DNA of 10,736 nucleotides from positions 1 through 10,736 of the forward strand of contig JAOAAI010000161.1 of the NCBI GenBank assembly GCA_026418955.1. Reading direction: 5' to 3'. Positions 1-5,620 of the stretch are shown one piece after another. The translations under genes were made by a program, and so were the position numbers. The stretch comes from Candidatus Goldiibacteriota bacterium (GTDB lineage Bacteria; Oederibacteriota; PGYV01; DSYL01). Below the pieces are notes generated by a model. The model did no database searches. It was not told the DNA's origin and saw only the letters and a list, made by a program, of their open reading frames with translations. The stretch's first letter is position 1. Every line of letters begins with the position of its first letter.

Positions 1-137
1 TGGTGATGCCGGGAGATAACATAGAGATGGAAGTAGAGTTAATAACACCGATAGCGATGGAGAAGGAAGTAAGGTTTGCGATAAGGGAAGGTGGTAGGAC
101 AGTAGGTGCAGGTGTTGTTACTCAGATCATTGAATAA
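1..137 (+). CDS. tuf: Elongation factor Tu, 3' end only (partial)
   Basis: The reading frame is open from the window edge (first full codon at 3) and ends with TAA at 135-137. It encodes the last 44 residues or so of EF-Tu, the GTPase that delivers aminoacyl-tRNA to the ribosomal A site. The visible part is the C-terminal beta-barrel domain 3: VMPGDN at its start, then RFAIREGGRTVGAG, both hallmarks of bacterial EF-Tu. The 5' part, with the GTP-binding domain, lies outside the window. Its position directly before rpsJ is the ancestral str-S10 junction. Base composition is odd: about 45% G+C against roughly 25-33% in the genes that follow, with all three Arg codons AGG, two of three Ala GCG and both Pro CCG. 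Identity is certain; the reason for the compositional difference is not. Confidence 0.97.
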   Translation, partial: VMPGDNIEMEVELITPIAMEKEVRFAIREGGRTVGAGVVTQIIE

Positions 138-153
138 TAAATAATAATAATAT
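135..153 (+). repeat. TAA-rich low-complexity tract after tuf
   Basis: The tuf stop is a tandem TAA TAA (135-140), followed by further TAA units up to 150 and then a T run. It fills the first half of the 44-base tuf-rpsJ gap, the largest gap in the window. No inverted repeat that could form a terminator is visible here. It may simply be AT-rich spacer with a doubled stop. Confidence 0.55.
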
Positions 154-181
154 TTTTTAAGTTTGGAAGGGAGAGAAATAT

Positions 182-496
182 ATGCAGTTAGAAACACAAA
201 AAATAAGAATCAGATTAAAGGCATACGATCATAAATTATTGGATAAATCAGTAAGTGATATTATAAAAAAAGTAAAAGAAACAGGAGCAAGAATTTCAGG
301 ACCGATTCCATTACCAACACGCATTCATAAATATACTATACAAAGATCTGTGCATATTGATAAAAAATCAAGAGAACAGTTTGAGATGCGCATACATAAA
401 CGACTTATTGATATACTTGAGCCAAATCCTGAAACAGTTGAAAAATTAAAAAATTTGGATTTGCCTGCAGGTATAGATGTTGAAATAAAATTATAA
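182..496 (+). CDS. rpsJ: 30S ribosomal protein uS10
   Basis: The 104-residue product has the usual length of bacterial uS10, a 30S head protein that also serves in transcription antitermination with NusB and NusG in well-studied bacteria. IRIRLKAYDH (8-17) begins the first strand. The family signature runs from GPIPLPT (40-46) through the extended loop to HKRLIDI (72-78), and the C-terminus LPAGIDVEIKL (94-104) is canonical. The ATG at 182 follows a purine-rich Shine-Dalgarno GGAAGGGAG at 165-173. It is the first gene of the S10 cluster, but it lies only 44 bases after tuf. There is therefore no room for a long uL4-type autoregulatory leader as in Escherichia coli, and it is probably read through from the str operon. 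Confidence 0.98.
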   Translation: MQLETQKIRIRLKAYDHKLLDKSVSDIIKKVKETGARISGPIPLPTRIHKYTIQRSVHIDKKSREQFEMRIHKRLIDILEPNPETVEKLKNLDLPAGIDVEIKL

Positions 497-509
497 ATTA
501 AATTATAAT

Positions 510-514
510 GGAGG
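510..514 (+). promoter_or_regulatory. Shine-Dalgarno fixing the TTG start of rplC
   Basis: GGAGG lies 6 bases before the TTG at 521. An ATG at 508-510 overlaps this site but is in another frame (it opens a short 11-codon frame ending at 543), so it cannot start rplC. The Shine-Dalgarno spacing and the family N-terminus both select TTG. Confidence 0.8.
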
Positions 515-520
515 ATAAAA

Positions 521-1186
521 TTGTTATCCACAATTATTGGTAAAAAAAGAGGAATGACACAGATTTTCAATTCAAATGGTGATGCTATTCCTGTTACCAT
601 TGTAGAATTTGAAGATGCAGTAGTTGTTGATAAATTAACAGAAGAAAAAAATGGTTATAATGCAATAAAAATAGGAATATTTGATGATGTGAAACCTAAA
701 AATATTCCAAAACCAATAAAAGGTATATTTAAAAATGAAAAAAAAGGAATTGATTTACCATTTAAAAAAGTTTTAAAAGAGATACGTGTTGAAAAGTCAG
801 ATTTGGATAAAATAAACATTGGTGATATAATAACTTTTGCAGATGTTTTTAAAGAAGGTGATTATGTAGATGTTTCAGGTATATCAAAGGGAAAAGGAAC
901 ACAGGGAGTAATGAAAAGACATAATTTTTCAGGTGGACCTGGTTCACATGGTGGTATGTCTCATAGAAGACCTGGTTCAATTGGTTCAAACACTTTCCCT
1001 GCACATGTATGGAAGGGAAAAAGAATGGCAGGACATATGGGTTGTAAATCAGTTACAATACAAAATCTTGTTATAGAAAAATTTAATGCTGAAAATAAAT
1101 TTTTACTAATAAGAGGAGCATTACCAGGACCTAATGGCTCTATTGTTATAATAAAAAAGGCAATAAAAAAAACAGTAAAAAGATAA
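521..1186 (+). CDS. rplC: 50S ribosomal protein uL3
   Basis: This 221-residue protein is uL3, an early 23S rRNA binder whose long central loop approaches the peptidyl-transferase centre. The N-terminus IIGKKRGMTQIF (5-16) is the family opening. The central signature is seen as VSGISKGKGTQGVMKRH (118-134), and the loop as GSHGGMSHRRPGSIGSNT (141-158) followed by WKGKRMAGHMG (164-174). The start is TTG, since no in-frame ATG precedes the conserved N-terminus and the GGAGG site fits. The loop lacks the glutamine pair (QNQ in E. coli) that contains the residue methylated by PrmB there; here the positions read SNT, as in many non-proteobacteria. The 17 bases to rplD hold only its Shine-Dalgarno site. 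An 8-base A run at 1165-1172 lies in the lysine-rich C-terminus. Confidence 0.97.
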   Translation: MLSTIIGKKRGMTQIFNSNGDAIPVTIVEFEDAVVVDKLTEEKNGYNAIKIGIFDDVKPKNIPKPIKGIFKNEKKGIDLPFKKVLKEIRVEKSDLDKINIGDIITFADVFKEGDYVDVSGISKGKGTQGVMKRHNFSGGPGSHGGMSHRRPGSIGSNTFPAHVWKGKRMAGHMGCKSVTIQNLVIEKFNAENKFLLIRGALPGPNGSIVIIKKAIKKTVKR

Positions 1187-1203
1187 AAAAGGAGTTTGAA
1201 TAA

Positions 1204-1827
1204 ATGATTGTTGATATAATTAATAAAGAAAAACAGAAGACAGGAGAATTTGAAATTGATGATAAAATTTTTGAAACTAAGATAAAGGATGATTTGATTC
1301 ATAATGTAATTTTAACCTATTTAAATAATATTCACACAAATTCTGCGCACACTTTAACCAGAGCAGAAGTATCAGGTGGTGGTAGAAAACCTTGGAGACA
1401 AAAACATACAGGTAGAGCCAGACATGGATCTATTCGTTCACCAATATGGAAAGGTGGTGGAGTTGTTTTTGGACCAAGAGCAGTTAAAAAAAGATTATCT
1501 ATTAATAAAAAGGAGTCAAAGCAGGTGTTAAAAGTTTTATTAGCAAGAAAATTGAAAGATAATAATGTACTGATTCTTGATAATTTTGAAATTACACAGC
1601 CAAAGACAAAGGAACTGGTAAAAGTATTGGATAACCTTGAACTTAAAAATAAAAAAGTATTGATTGTTATGGATAAAAAAGACGATAAGATCTATAAAGC
1701 AGGTAGAAATATAAAAAATTTAAAAATTTTACTTGCAAAAGATTTAAACGGATATGAATTTTTAATAAATGAAAAATTTATTTTTTCAAAAGAATCTTTA
1801 CAAGAAATTTTAAGGAGAATAAATTGA
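1204..1827 (+). CDS. rplD: 50S ribosomal protein uL4
   Basis: The 207-residue product is uL4, which lines the narrowest part of the peptide exit tunnel together with uL22; in E. coli it also represses its own operon. The extended tunnel loop is clear: GGGRKPWRQKHTGRARHG (58-75), then SPIWKGGGVVFGP (79-91). The globular part follows, with VLILDNFE and the C-terminal strand-helix pairs. In the loop the residue after QK is His68, where E. coli has Gly; Thermus also has His, so this is a natural variant. The ATG at 1204 follows AAGGAG (1189-1194). The stop TGA overlaps the rplW ATG by one base, which suggests coupled translation. Confidence 0.97.
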   Translation: MIVDIINKEKQKTGEFEIDDKIFETKIKDDLIHNVILTYLNNIHTNSAHTLTRAEVSGGGRKPWRQKHTGRARHGSIRSPIWKGGGVVFGPRAVKKRLSINKKESKQVLKVLLARKLKDNNVLILDNFEITQPKTKELVKVLDNLELKNKKVLIVMDKKDDKIYKAGRNIKNLKILLAKDLNGYEFLINEKFIFSKESLQEILRRIN

Positions 1828-2114
1828 TGGATATTACAAGTATTATTAAAAAGCCTTTTTTAACAGAGAAATCTGGACTTTTGAAAGAAAAAGGTAATTA
1901 TTATATATTTGAAGTTGATAAAAACGCTTCAAAAAAGATGATAAAAAAAGCAATAGAAGAACTTTTTAAAGTTCATGTGGAAAAAGTTAATACAGTTATA
2001 TTGCCTGGCAAGTCGAAAAGATTTGGTAGAACTATTTCAAAAGCTAGGAAATTTAAAAAGGCTATTGTGAAATTAAAAGCTGGCGAAAAAATAGAACTGG
2101 TGGAAGGAGTATAA
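1827..2114 (+). CDS. rplW: 50S ribosomal protein uL23
   Basis: uL23 sits at the tunnel exit and is the docking point for trigger factor, signal recognition particle and the SecY channel. The protein is 95 residues when started at the ATG of the TGATG junction with rplD. A TTG three bases earlier is in frame and would add one residue, but ATG is preferred, with GGAG at 1814-1817 nine bases ahead. KKPFLTEKS (8-16) is the family N-terminus, FEVDKNASKKMIKKAIEELF (28-47) the first strand and helix, VNTVILPGK (54-62) the strand before the loop, and RKFKKAIVKL (74-83) the signature. rplB begins after one spacer base. Confidence 0.96.
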   Translation: MDITSIIKKPFLTEKSGLLKEKGNYYIFEVDKNASKKMIKKAIEELFKVHVEKVNTVILPGKSKRFGRTISKARKFKKAIVKLKAGEKIELVEGV

Positions 2115-2115
2115 A

Positions 2116-2958
2116 ATGGCTTTAAAAGAATTCCGACCCATAACACCGGGAAGAAGATTTATGATAGTTGATACCAAAGATGATATTACATCAGAGAAAC
2201 CTGAAAAGTCATTGACTGTTGGTTTGAAGAAAAAATCTGGAAGAAATGTTTATGGTAGAATCACATCCCGGTTTAGAGGTGGTGGTCATAAAAGACTTTA
2301 TAGAATAATTGATTTTAAAAGGGATAAATTGAATATTCCTGCAGTAGTTGAAACAATTGAATATGATCCAAACAGAAGTAGTAGAATTGCATTACTAAAA
2401 TATAAAGATGGTGAAAAAAGATATATTATTGCACCATTAGGTTTAAATGTTGGCGATGTAGTAATTAGTTCAGAAGATGCAGAAATTAAAATAGGAAATA
2501 GTTTAATGCTTAAGAATATTCCTGTTGGTACACTAGTTCATAATGTAGAAATGATTCCTGGCGCTGGAGGTAAAATAGCGCGTAGTGCTGGCTCATTTGT
2601 GCAGATTATGGGCAAAGAAAAGGATTATGTTATTGTAAAAATGCCTTCTGGAGAATTACGCATGATTAACGCAAAATGTCGTGCAACTATTGGTCAGGTT
2701 GGTAATTTAGATCATGAAAATATAGTTATAGGTAAAGCTGGTAGAAGTAGATGGCTTGGAAGAAGACCTCGTAATAGATCCATGGCGATGAATCCAGTAG
2801 ATCATCCAATGGGTGGTGGAGAAGGTCGATCAAAAAGTGGTAAACATCCACAGTCTCCAACTGGCGTAAAAGCTAAAGGTTTTAAAACTAGAAATAAAAA
2901 GAAATTTTCAAATAAATTTATAATTAGTAGACGCAATGCAAAAGGAGGGGTTGTATAA
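2116..2958 (+). CDS. rplB: 50S ribosomal protein uL2
   Basis: uL2 is a primary 23S rRNA binder needed for subunit joining and peptidyl-transferase activity. The 280 residues match the family length. Visible are RPITPGRR (7-14), the glycine-rich SGRNVYGRIT and RFRGGGHKR (41-60), DPNRSSRIALL (84-94), the second-domain GGKIARSAGS (151-160), and the C-terminal MNPVDHPMGGGEGRSKSGKHP (225-245, key residues D229, H230 and the GGGEG at 233-237). The histidine equivalent to E. coli His229 is kept, but the flanks differ from the common form: RNRSMAMNP replaces the usual VRG-x-AMNP, and HPM replaces HPH. The ATG at 2116 follows GGAAGGAG (2102-2109). The stop TAA overlaps the rpsS ATG. Confidence 0.98.
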   Translation: MALKEFRPITPGRRFMIVDTKDDITSEKPEKSLTVGLKKKSGRNVYGRITSRFRGGGHKRLYRIIDFKRDKLNIPAVVETIEYDPNRSSRIALLKYKDGEKRYIIAPLGLNVGDVVISSEDAEIKIGNSLMLKNIPVGTLVHNVEMIPGAGGKIARSAGSFVQIMGKEKDYVIVKMPSGELRMINAKCRATIGQVGNLDHENIVIGKAGRSRWLGRRPRNRSMAMNPVDHPMGGGEGRSKSGKHPQSPTGVKAKGFKTRNKKKFSNKFIISRRNAKGGVV

Positions 2959-3242
2959 TGAGTAGGTCTTTAAAAAAAGGTCCTTTTGTAGATGAAAAAT
3001 TATTAAAAAAAGTTATGAAAATGGCAGAGACTGGTGAAAAGAAGATAATAAAAACTTGGTCCAGGAGGAGTACAATAACTCCTGAAATGGTTGGATATAC
3101 TTTTGCGGTTCATAATGGAAAAAAATTTATACCAGTTTATGTTACTGAATTGATGGTAGGACATAAACTTGGTGAATTTGCACCAACAAGAATTTTCAAA
3201 GGTCATGGAGAAGCAAGGAAAGAATCTACTGAAAAGACATAA
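2958..3242 (+). CDS. rpsS: 30S ribosomal protein uS19
   Basis: uS19 is a small 30S head protein that pairs with uS13 near the A-site tRNA and contacts the 50S central protuberance. The 94 residues carry the standard opening MSRSLKKGPFVDEKLLKK, KTWSRRSTITPEMVG (32-46), and the signature NGKKFIPVYVTELMVGHKLG (53-72), then EFAPTRIFKGHG (73-84). The start codon overlaps the rplB stop (TAATG at 2956-2960), and its Shine-Dalgarno GGAGGGG (2944-2950) lies inside the last codons of rplB, so coupling to uL2 translation is likely. The C-terminal tail is charged and short, as is usual. Confidence 0.98.
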   Translation: MSRSLKKGPFVDEKLLKKVMKMAETGEKKIIKTWSRRSTITPEMVGYTFAVHNGKKFIPVYVTELMVGHKLGEFAPTRIFKGHGEARKESTEKT

Positions 3243-3278
3243 ATGAATAAATAATAAATGATTAAAGGAGTATATTAA

Positions 3279-3623
3279 ATGGAAGCAAAAGCAACAGCCA
3301 GATATGTTAGAGTAACACCGAGAAAAACACGACTTGTTGCAGATGTTATAAAGAGGATGAGTGTATCGGATGCAGTTACAAAATTGAAATTTATTAAAAA
3401 ATCTGCTGCTCCGCATATTTTAAAAGTTATAAAGTCAGCTGTAGCAAATGCTACAAGAAATTTTGGAGTTGATGCAGATAAATTAAGAATAAAAGATATC
3501 AAAGTTGATCATGGTCCTACTTTAAAATATGCAAAAAGATTTATACCTCGGGCTATGGGCAGGGCATCTTATATACATAAGAGAACCTGCCATATAACTG
3601 TTGTTGTAACAGATAATATTTGA
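3279..3623 (+). CDS. rplV: 50S ribosomal protein uL22
   Basis: uL22 spans all 23S rRNA domains and sends a beta-hairpin into the exit tunnel opposite uL4. The protein has 114 residues. The N-terminal ARYVRVTPRKTRLVADVIK (7-25) is typical, AVANATRNFG (54-63) forms the central helix, and the hairpin and signature lie in KVDHGPTLKYAKRFIPRAMG (75-94), then RASYIHKRTCHITVVV (95-110). Hairpin length looks normal, with no deletion of the macrolide-resistance type. The ATG at 3279 follows AAAGGAG (3264-3270). The 36-base gap before it contains two tiny ATG-to-stop units (3243-3254 and 3258-3278), the second ending directly at the rplV ATG. Confidence 0.97.
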   Translation: MEAKATARYVRVTPRKTRLVADVIKRMSVSDAVTKLKFIKKSAAPHILKVIKSAVANATRNFGVDADKLRIKDIKVDHGPTLKYAKRFIPRAMGRASYIHKRTCHITVVVTDNI

Positions 3624-3638
3624 AAAGGAGAAAAACAA

Positions 3639-4283
3639 ATGGGTCAGAAAGTTCATCCAGAAGGACTTCGTCTTGGAATAATAAAAGATTGGAAGTCAAA
3701 ATGGGTTGCTAAAAAGAATTTTAAAGATATTCTTCTAGAAGATTATAGAATAAGAGAATTTATTAAAGATAGATTATATAATGCAGGTATTTCAAAAATA
3801 GAAATTGAACGTGCTGGTAATAAAGCAATAGTAAAGATTTATACAGCTAAACCAGGTATGATTATTGGGAAAAAGGGAACAGAGGTCGAAGAAATAAGAA
3901 AAGAACTGGAAAAAATGACAGGTAAGCAGATATTAATAGAACCTAAAGAAATTAAAAAACCTGAGATAGATGCACAATTGATTGCTGAAAATATCGCACA
4001 GCAGATTGAAAAACGTGTATCATACAGATGGGCGATGAAAAAAGCGATGCAAACAGCATTACAAACTTCATCGTCGCAGAATGAAGAAAGTGCAAAAGGA
4101 ATAAAAATATGTGTTTCAGGAAGATTACAAGGTGCAGAGATTGCAAGATCTGAATGGTATGTGGAGGGCAGAGTACCATTGCAGACATTGCGTGCGGATA
4201 TTGATTATGGTTTTGCTATAGCAAAAACTACATACGGAACAATAGGAGTTAAGGTTTGGGTTTTTAAAGGAGAAAAAATATAA
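3639..4283 (+). CDS. rpsC: 30S ribosomal protein uS3 with a small insertion
   Basis: uS3 forms the mRNA entrance of the 30S subunit with uS4 and uS5 and takes part in the ribosome's mRNA-unwinding activity. MGQKVHPEGLRLG opens the protein. The type II KH domain has PGMIIGKKG (72-80), with the GKKG turn at 77-80. The C-terminal domain has SGRLQGAEIARSEW (160-173), EGRVPLQTLRADIDYG (176-191) and TYGTIGVKVWVFKGE (198-212). Two features are unusual. At the position of E. coli Arg131-Arg132 this protein has Arg130-Trp131, with Lys134 kept. Between the helix and AKGIK there is an extra segment, SSSQNEES (144-151), about seven residues longer than the common form. Both domains are otherwise intact, so I infer a functional lineage variant. 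Total length is 214 residues; Shine-Dalgarno AAGGAG at 3625-3630. Confidence 0.97.
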   Translation: MGQKVHPEGLRLGIIKDWKSKWVAKKNFKDILLEDYRIREFIKDRLYNAGISKIEIERAGNKAIVKIYTAKPGMIIGKKGTEVEEIRKELEKMTGKQILIEPKEIKKPEIDAQLIAENIAQQIEKRVSYRWAMKKAMQTALQTSSSQNEESAKGIKICVSGRLQGAEIARSEWYVEGRVPLQTLRADIDYGFAIAKTTYGTIGVKVWVFKGEKI

Positions 4284-4300
4284 TTCTGTAAATGAGAGCT

Positions 4301-4305
4301 GGAGG
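4301..4305 (+). promoter_or_regulatory. Shine-Dalgarno of rplP
   Basis: GGAGG is 10 bases before the ATG at 4316. A second in-frame ATG at 4322 would be 16 bases away, so the first, giving the family N-terminus MLMP, is chosen. The 12-base context GGAGGATAAAAT is repeated exactly at rplC (510-521). Confidence 0.7.
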
Positions 4306-4315
4306 ATAAAATAAT

Positions 4316-4729
4316 ATGTTAATGCCAGCAAGAGTAAAATTCAGAAAACAACAGCGTGGTAGAATGAAGGGTATTGCAACAAGTGCTAACAGAGTTCATT
4401 TTGGTGAATATGGATTAAAAGCATTAGAGCCTGCTTGGATTACAGCAAGACAGATAGAAGCGGTACGTATTGGTATTAATAGGCATTTAAAAAAAGGTGG
4501 AAAGATGTGGATAAGAATTTTTCCAGATAAACCGGTAACAAAGAAGCCAGCTGAAACAAGAATGGGAAAAGGAAAGGGTATGCCTGAATCCTGGGTTGCT
4601 GTTGTGAAACCTGGAAGAATAATGTTTGAACTGGAAGGTGTAAGTAAAGAAGTTGCAATAGAAGCATTTAAGACAGCTGGAGCAAAACTCCCTATAAAAA
4701 CTAAACTTGTTACAAGATATCAATTTTAA
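4316..4729 (+). CDS. rplP: 50S ribosomal protein uL16
   Basis: uL16 is a late-assembling 50S protein between the central protuberance and the A site that helps position tRNA. The 137-residue length is typical. MLMPARVKFRKQQRGRMKG (1-19) is the usual basic N-terminus, EPAWITARQIEA (38-49) and MWIRIFPDKPVTKKP (64-78) are conserved blocks, and ETRMGKGKG (80-88) is the signature loop. Arg82 in that loop corresponds to the arginine hydroxylated by YcfD (RoxA) in E. coli; whether it is modified here cannot be told. The C-terminus AAKLPIKT-like segment (121-130) is normal. A 32-base gap separates it from rpsC, and rpmC follows after 12 bases. Confidence 0.98.
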   Translation: MLMPARVKFRKQQRGRMKGIATSANRVHFGEYGLKALEPAWITARQIEAVRIGINRHLKKGGKMWIRIFPDKPVTKKPAETRMGKGKGMPESWVAVVKPGRIMFELEGVSKEVAIEAFKTAGAKLPIKTKLVTRYQF

Positions 4730-4741
4730 TAGGAGTAAAAG

Positions 4742-4951
4742 ATGAAGCCACAGGAGATTAGGGAATTAACAGTTCAGGAAATAGAAAGAAAAATAAAGGA
4801 ATATAAAGATAATCTTTTTAAATTGAAATTAAAATTGGCTACAAAACAGATTGAAAATACTTCTCAAATAAGGATTTTAAAGCGTGATATTGCAAGGATG
4901 ATGACAATTTTAAAAGAAAAAAAATCCAAAGAGGAGGCAGTTAAAGGATGA
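4742..4951 (+). CDS. rpmC: 50S ribosomal protein uL29
   Basis: uL29 is a small two-helix protein next to uL23 at the tunnel exit. The 69 residues fit: the first helix starts at KPQEIRELTVQEIERKI (2-18), and the second holds the signature SQIRILKRDIARMMTILKEK (41-60). The composition is strongly charged, with a probable antiparallel helical hairpin. The ATG at 4742 follows AGGAG (4731-4735). The last codons carry GAGGAGG (4931-4937), the Shine-Dalgarno site of rpsQ. The stop overlaps the next start as ATGA (4948-4951), a common coupling arrangement at this gene pair. Confidence 0.96.
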   Translation: MKPQEIRELTVQEIERKIKEYKDNLFKLKLKLATKQIENTSQIRILKRDIARMMTILKEKKSKEEAVKG

Positions 4952-5244
4952 GCCAGAATAGAAGAAAAACATTAATTGGAGAAGTTGTGAGTGATAAAAT
5001 GGACAAAACTGTTAAAGTTGTTATTGTTAGGCGTGTAAAACATCCACTTGTGAAAAAATATATAAACAGAACAACAAAAATACTGGCTCATAATGAAAAT
5101 AACATGGCAAAAGTAGGAGATACAGTAAAAATAAAAGAAGTCAGACCAATAAGTAAAAGAAAAAGATGGCTTGTTGTTGAAATTATAAAAAAGGCAGGAG
5201 AACAAATACAGACAACTTTGGAAAATGGGAGTGATAATTTATGA
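4948..5244 (+). CDS. rpsQ: 30S ribosomal protein uS17
   Basis: uS17 is a primary 16S rRNA binder of OB-fold type in the 30S body. RRKTLIGEVVSDKMDKTV (5-22) is the first strand block, KHPLVKKYINRTTK (31-44) the middle loop, and GDTVKIKEVRPIS (57-69) the family signature, followed by KRKRWLVVEII (70-80). At 98 residues it is about ten residues longer than many bacterial versions. The excess is a polar tail after position 81 that looks unstructured. The start overlaps the rpmC stop by 4 bases, and its own stop overlaps rplN in the same ATGA manner. Confidence 0.97.
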   Translation: MSQNRRKTLIGEVVSDKMDKTVKVVIVRRVKHPLVKKYINRTTKILAHNENNMAKVGDTVKIKEVRPISKRKRWLVVEIIKKAGEQIQTTLENGSDNL

Positions 5245-5609
5245 TACAGGCACAGACAAAACTTGAAGTAGCAGATAATTCAGGTGCTAAACAGATTATG
5301 GTAATTAAAGTTTTAGGTGGTACTAGAGCAAGATATGCAAGAATAGGCGATGTTTTTGTAGCATCGGTAAAAGAAGCAATTCCTGGAGCACAAGTAAAAA
5401 AGAAAGATGTAGTAAGAGCTGTTCTTGTTCGTAGTAGAAAAGAAATCAGAAGAAAAGATGGATCTTATGTTAAATTTGATTCAAATGCAGCGGTTATCAT
5501 TGATGAACAGATGAATCCAAAAGGAACAAGAATATTTGGTCCGGTTGCAAGGGAACTGCGTGAAAAAAATTTTTTAAAGATTATCTCCTTGGCTCCCGAA
5601 GTCGTTTAG
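5241..5609 (+). CDS. rplN: 50S ribosomal protein uL14
   Basis: uL14 lies at the subunit interface, forms bridge B8 and is the binding site of the silencing factor RsfS in many bacteria. At 122 residues it has the exact family length. MIQAQTKLEVADNSGAK (1-17) is nearly invariant. The signature covers VLVRSRKEIRRKDGSYVKFD (61-80), and NPKGTRIFGPVARELR (92-107) is the conserved C-terminal block. The start overlaps the rpsQ stop (ATGA, 5241-5244), with GGGAG at 5227-5231. The stop TAG (5607-5609) lies inside the rplX Shine-Dalgarno AGGAGG, so terminating and initiating ribosomes share the site. In E. coli this gene opens the spc operon; here no separate promoter is evident. Confidence 0.98.
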   Translation: MIQAQTKLEVADNSGAKQIMVIKVLGGTRARYARIGDVFVASVKEAIPGAQVKKKDVVRAVLVRSRKEIRRKDGSYVKFDSNAAVIIDEQMNPKGTRIFGPVARELREKNFLKIISLAPEVV

Positions 5610-5613
5610 GAGG
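5608..5613 (+). promoter_or_regulatory. Shine-Dalgarno fixing the ATG start of rplX
   Basis: AGGAGG is 7 bases before the ATG at 5621. Two in-frame TTG codons at 5615 and 5618 are too close to this site to be used. The rplN stop TAG overlaps its first two bases. Confidence 0.85.
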
Positions 5614-5620
5614 TTTGTTG

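Noticed and set aside
115..143. Possible promoter TTGTTA, 17 bases, TAAATA before rpsJ
   Set aside because: The -10 match is poor and such boxes arise everywhere in AT-rich DNA. Continuous tuf-rpsJ read-through is the simpler reading.
138..181. Candidate terminator (T run at 153-158) or uL4-type S10 leader in the tuf-rpsJ gap
   Set aside because: No inverted repeat precedes the T run, and 44 bases are too few for a structured leader like that of E. coli.
325..600. Minus-strand open frame across rpsJ/rplC, and other minus-strand frames of 60-137 codons (e.g. 961-1302, 3003-3416, 8616-9023)
   Set aside because: They lie antisense to confident ribosomal genes, have Phe/Leu/Ser-rich shadow composition, and show no recognisable family or Shine-Dalgarno context.
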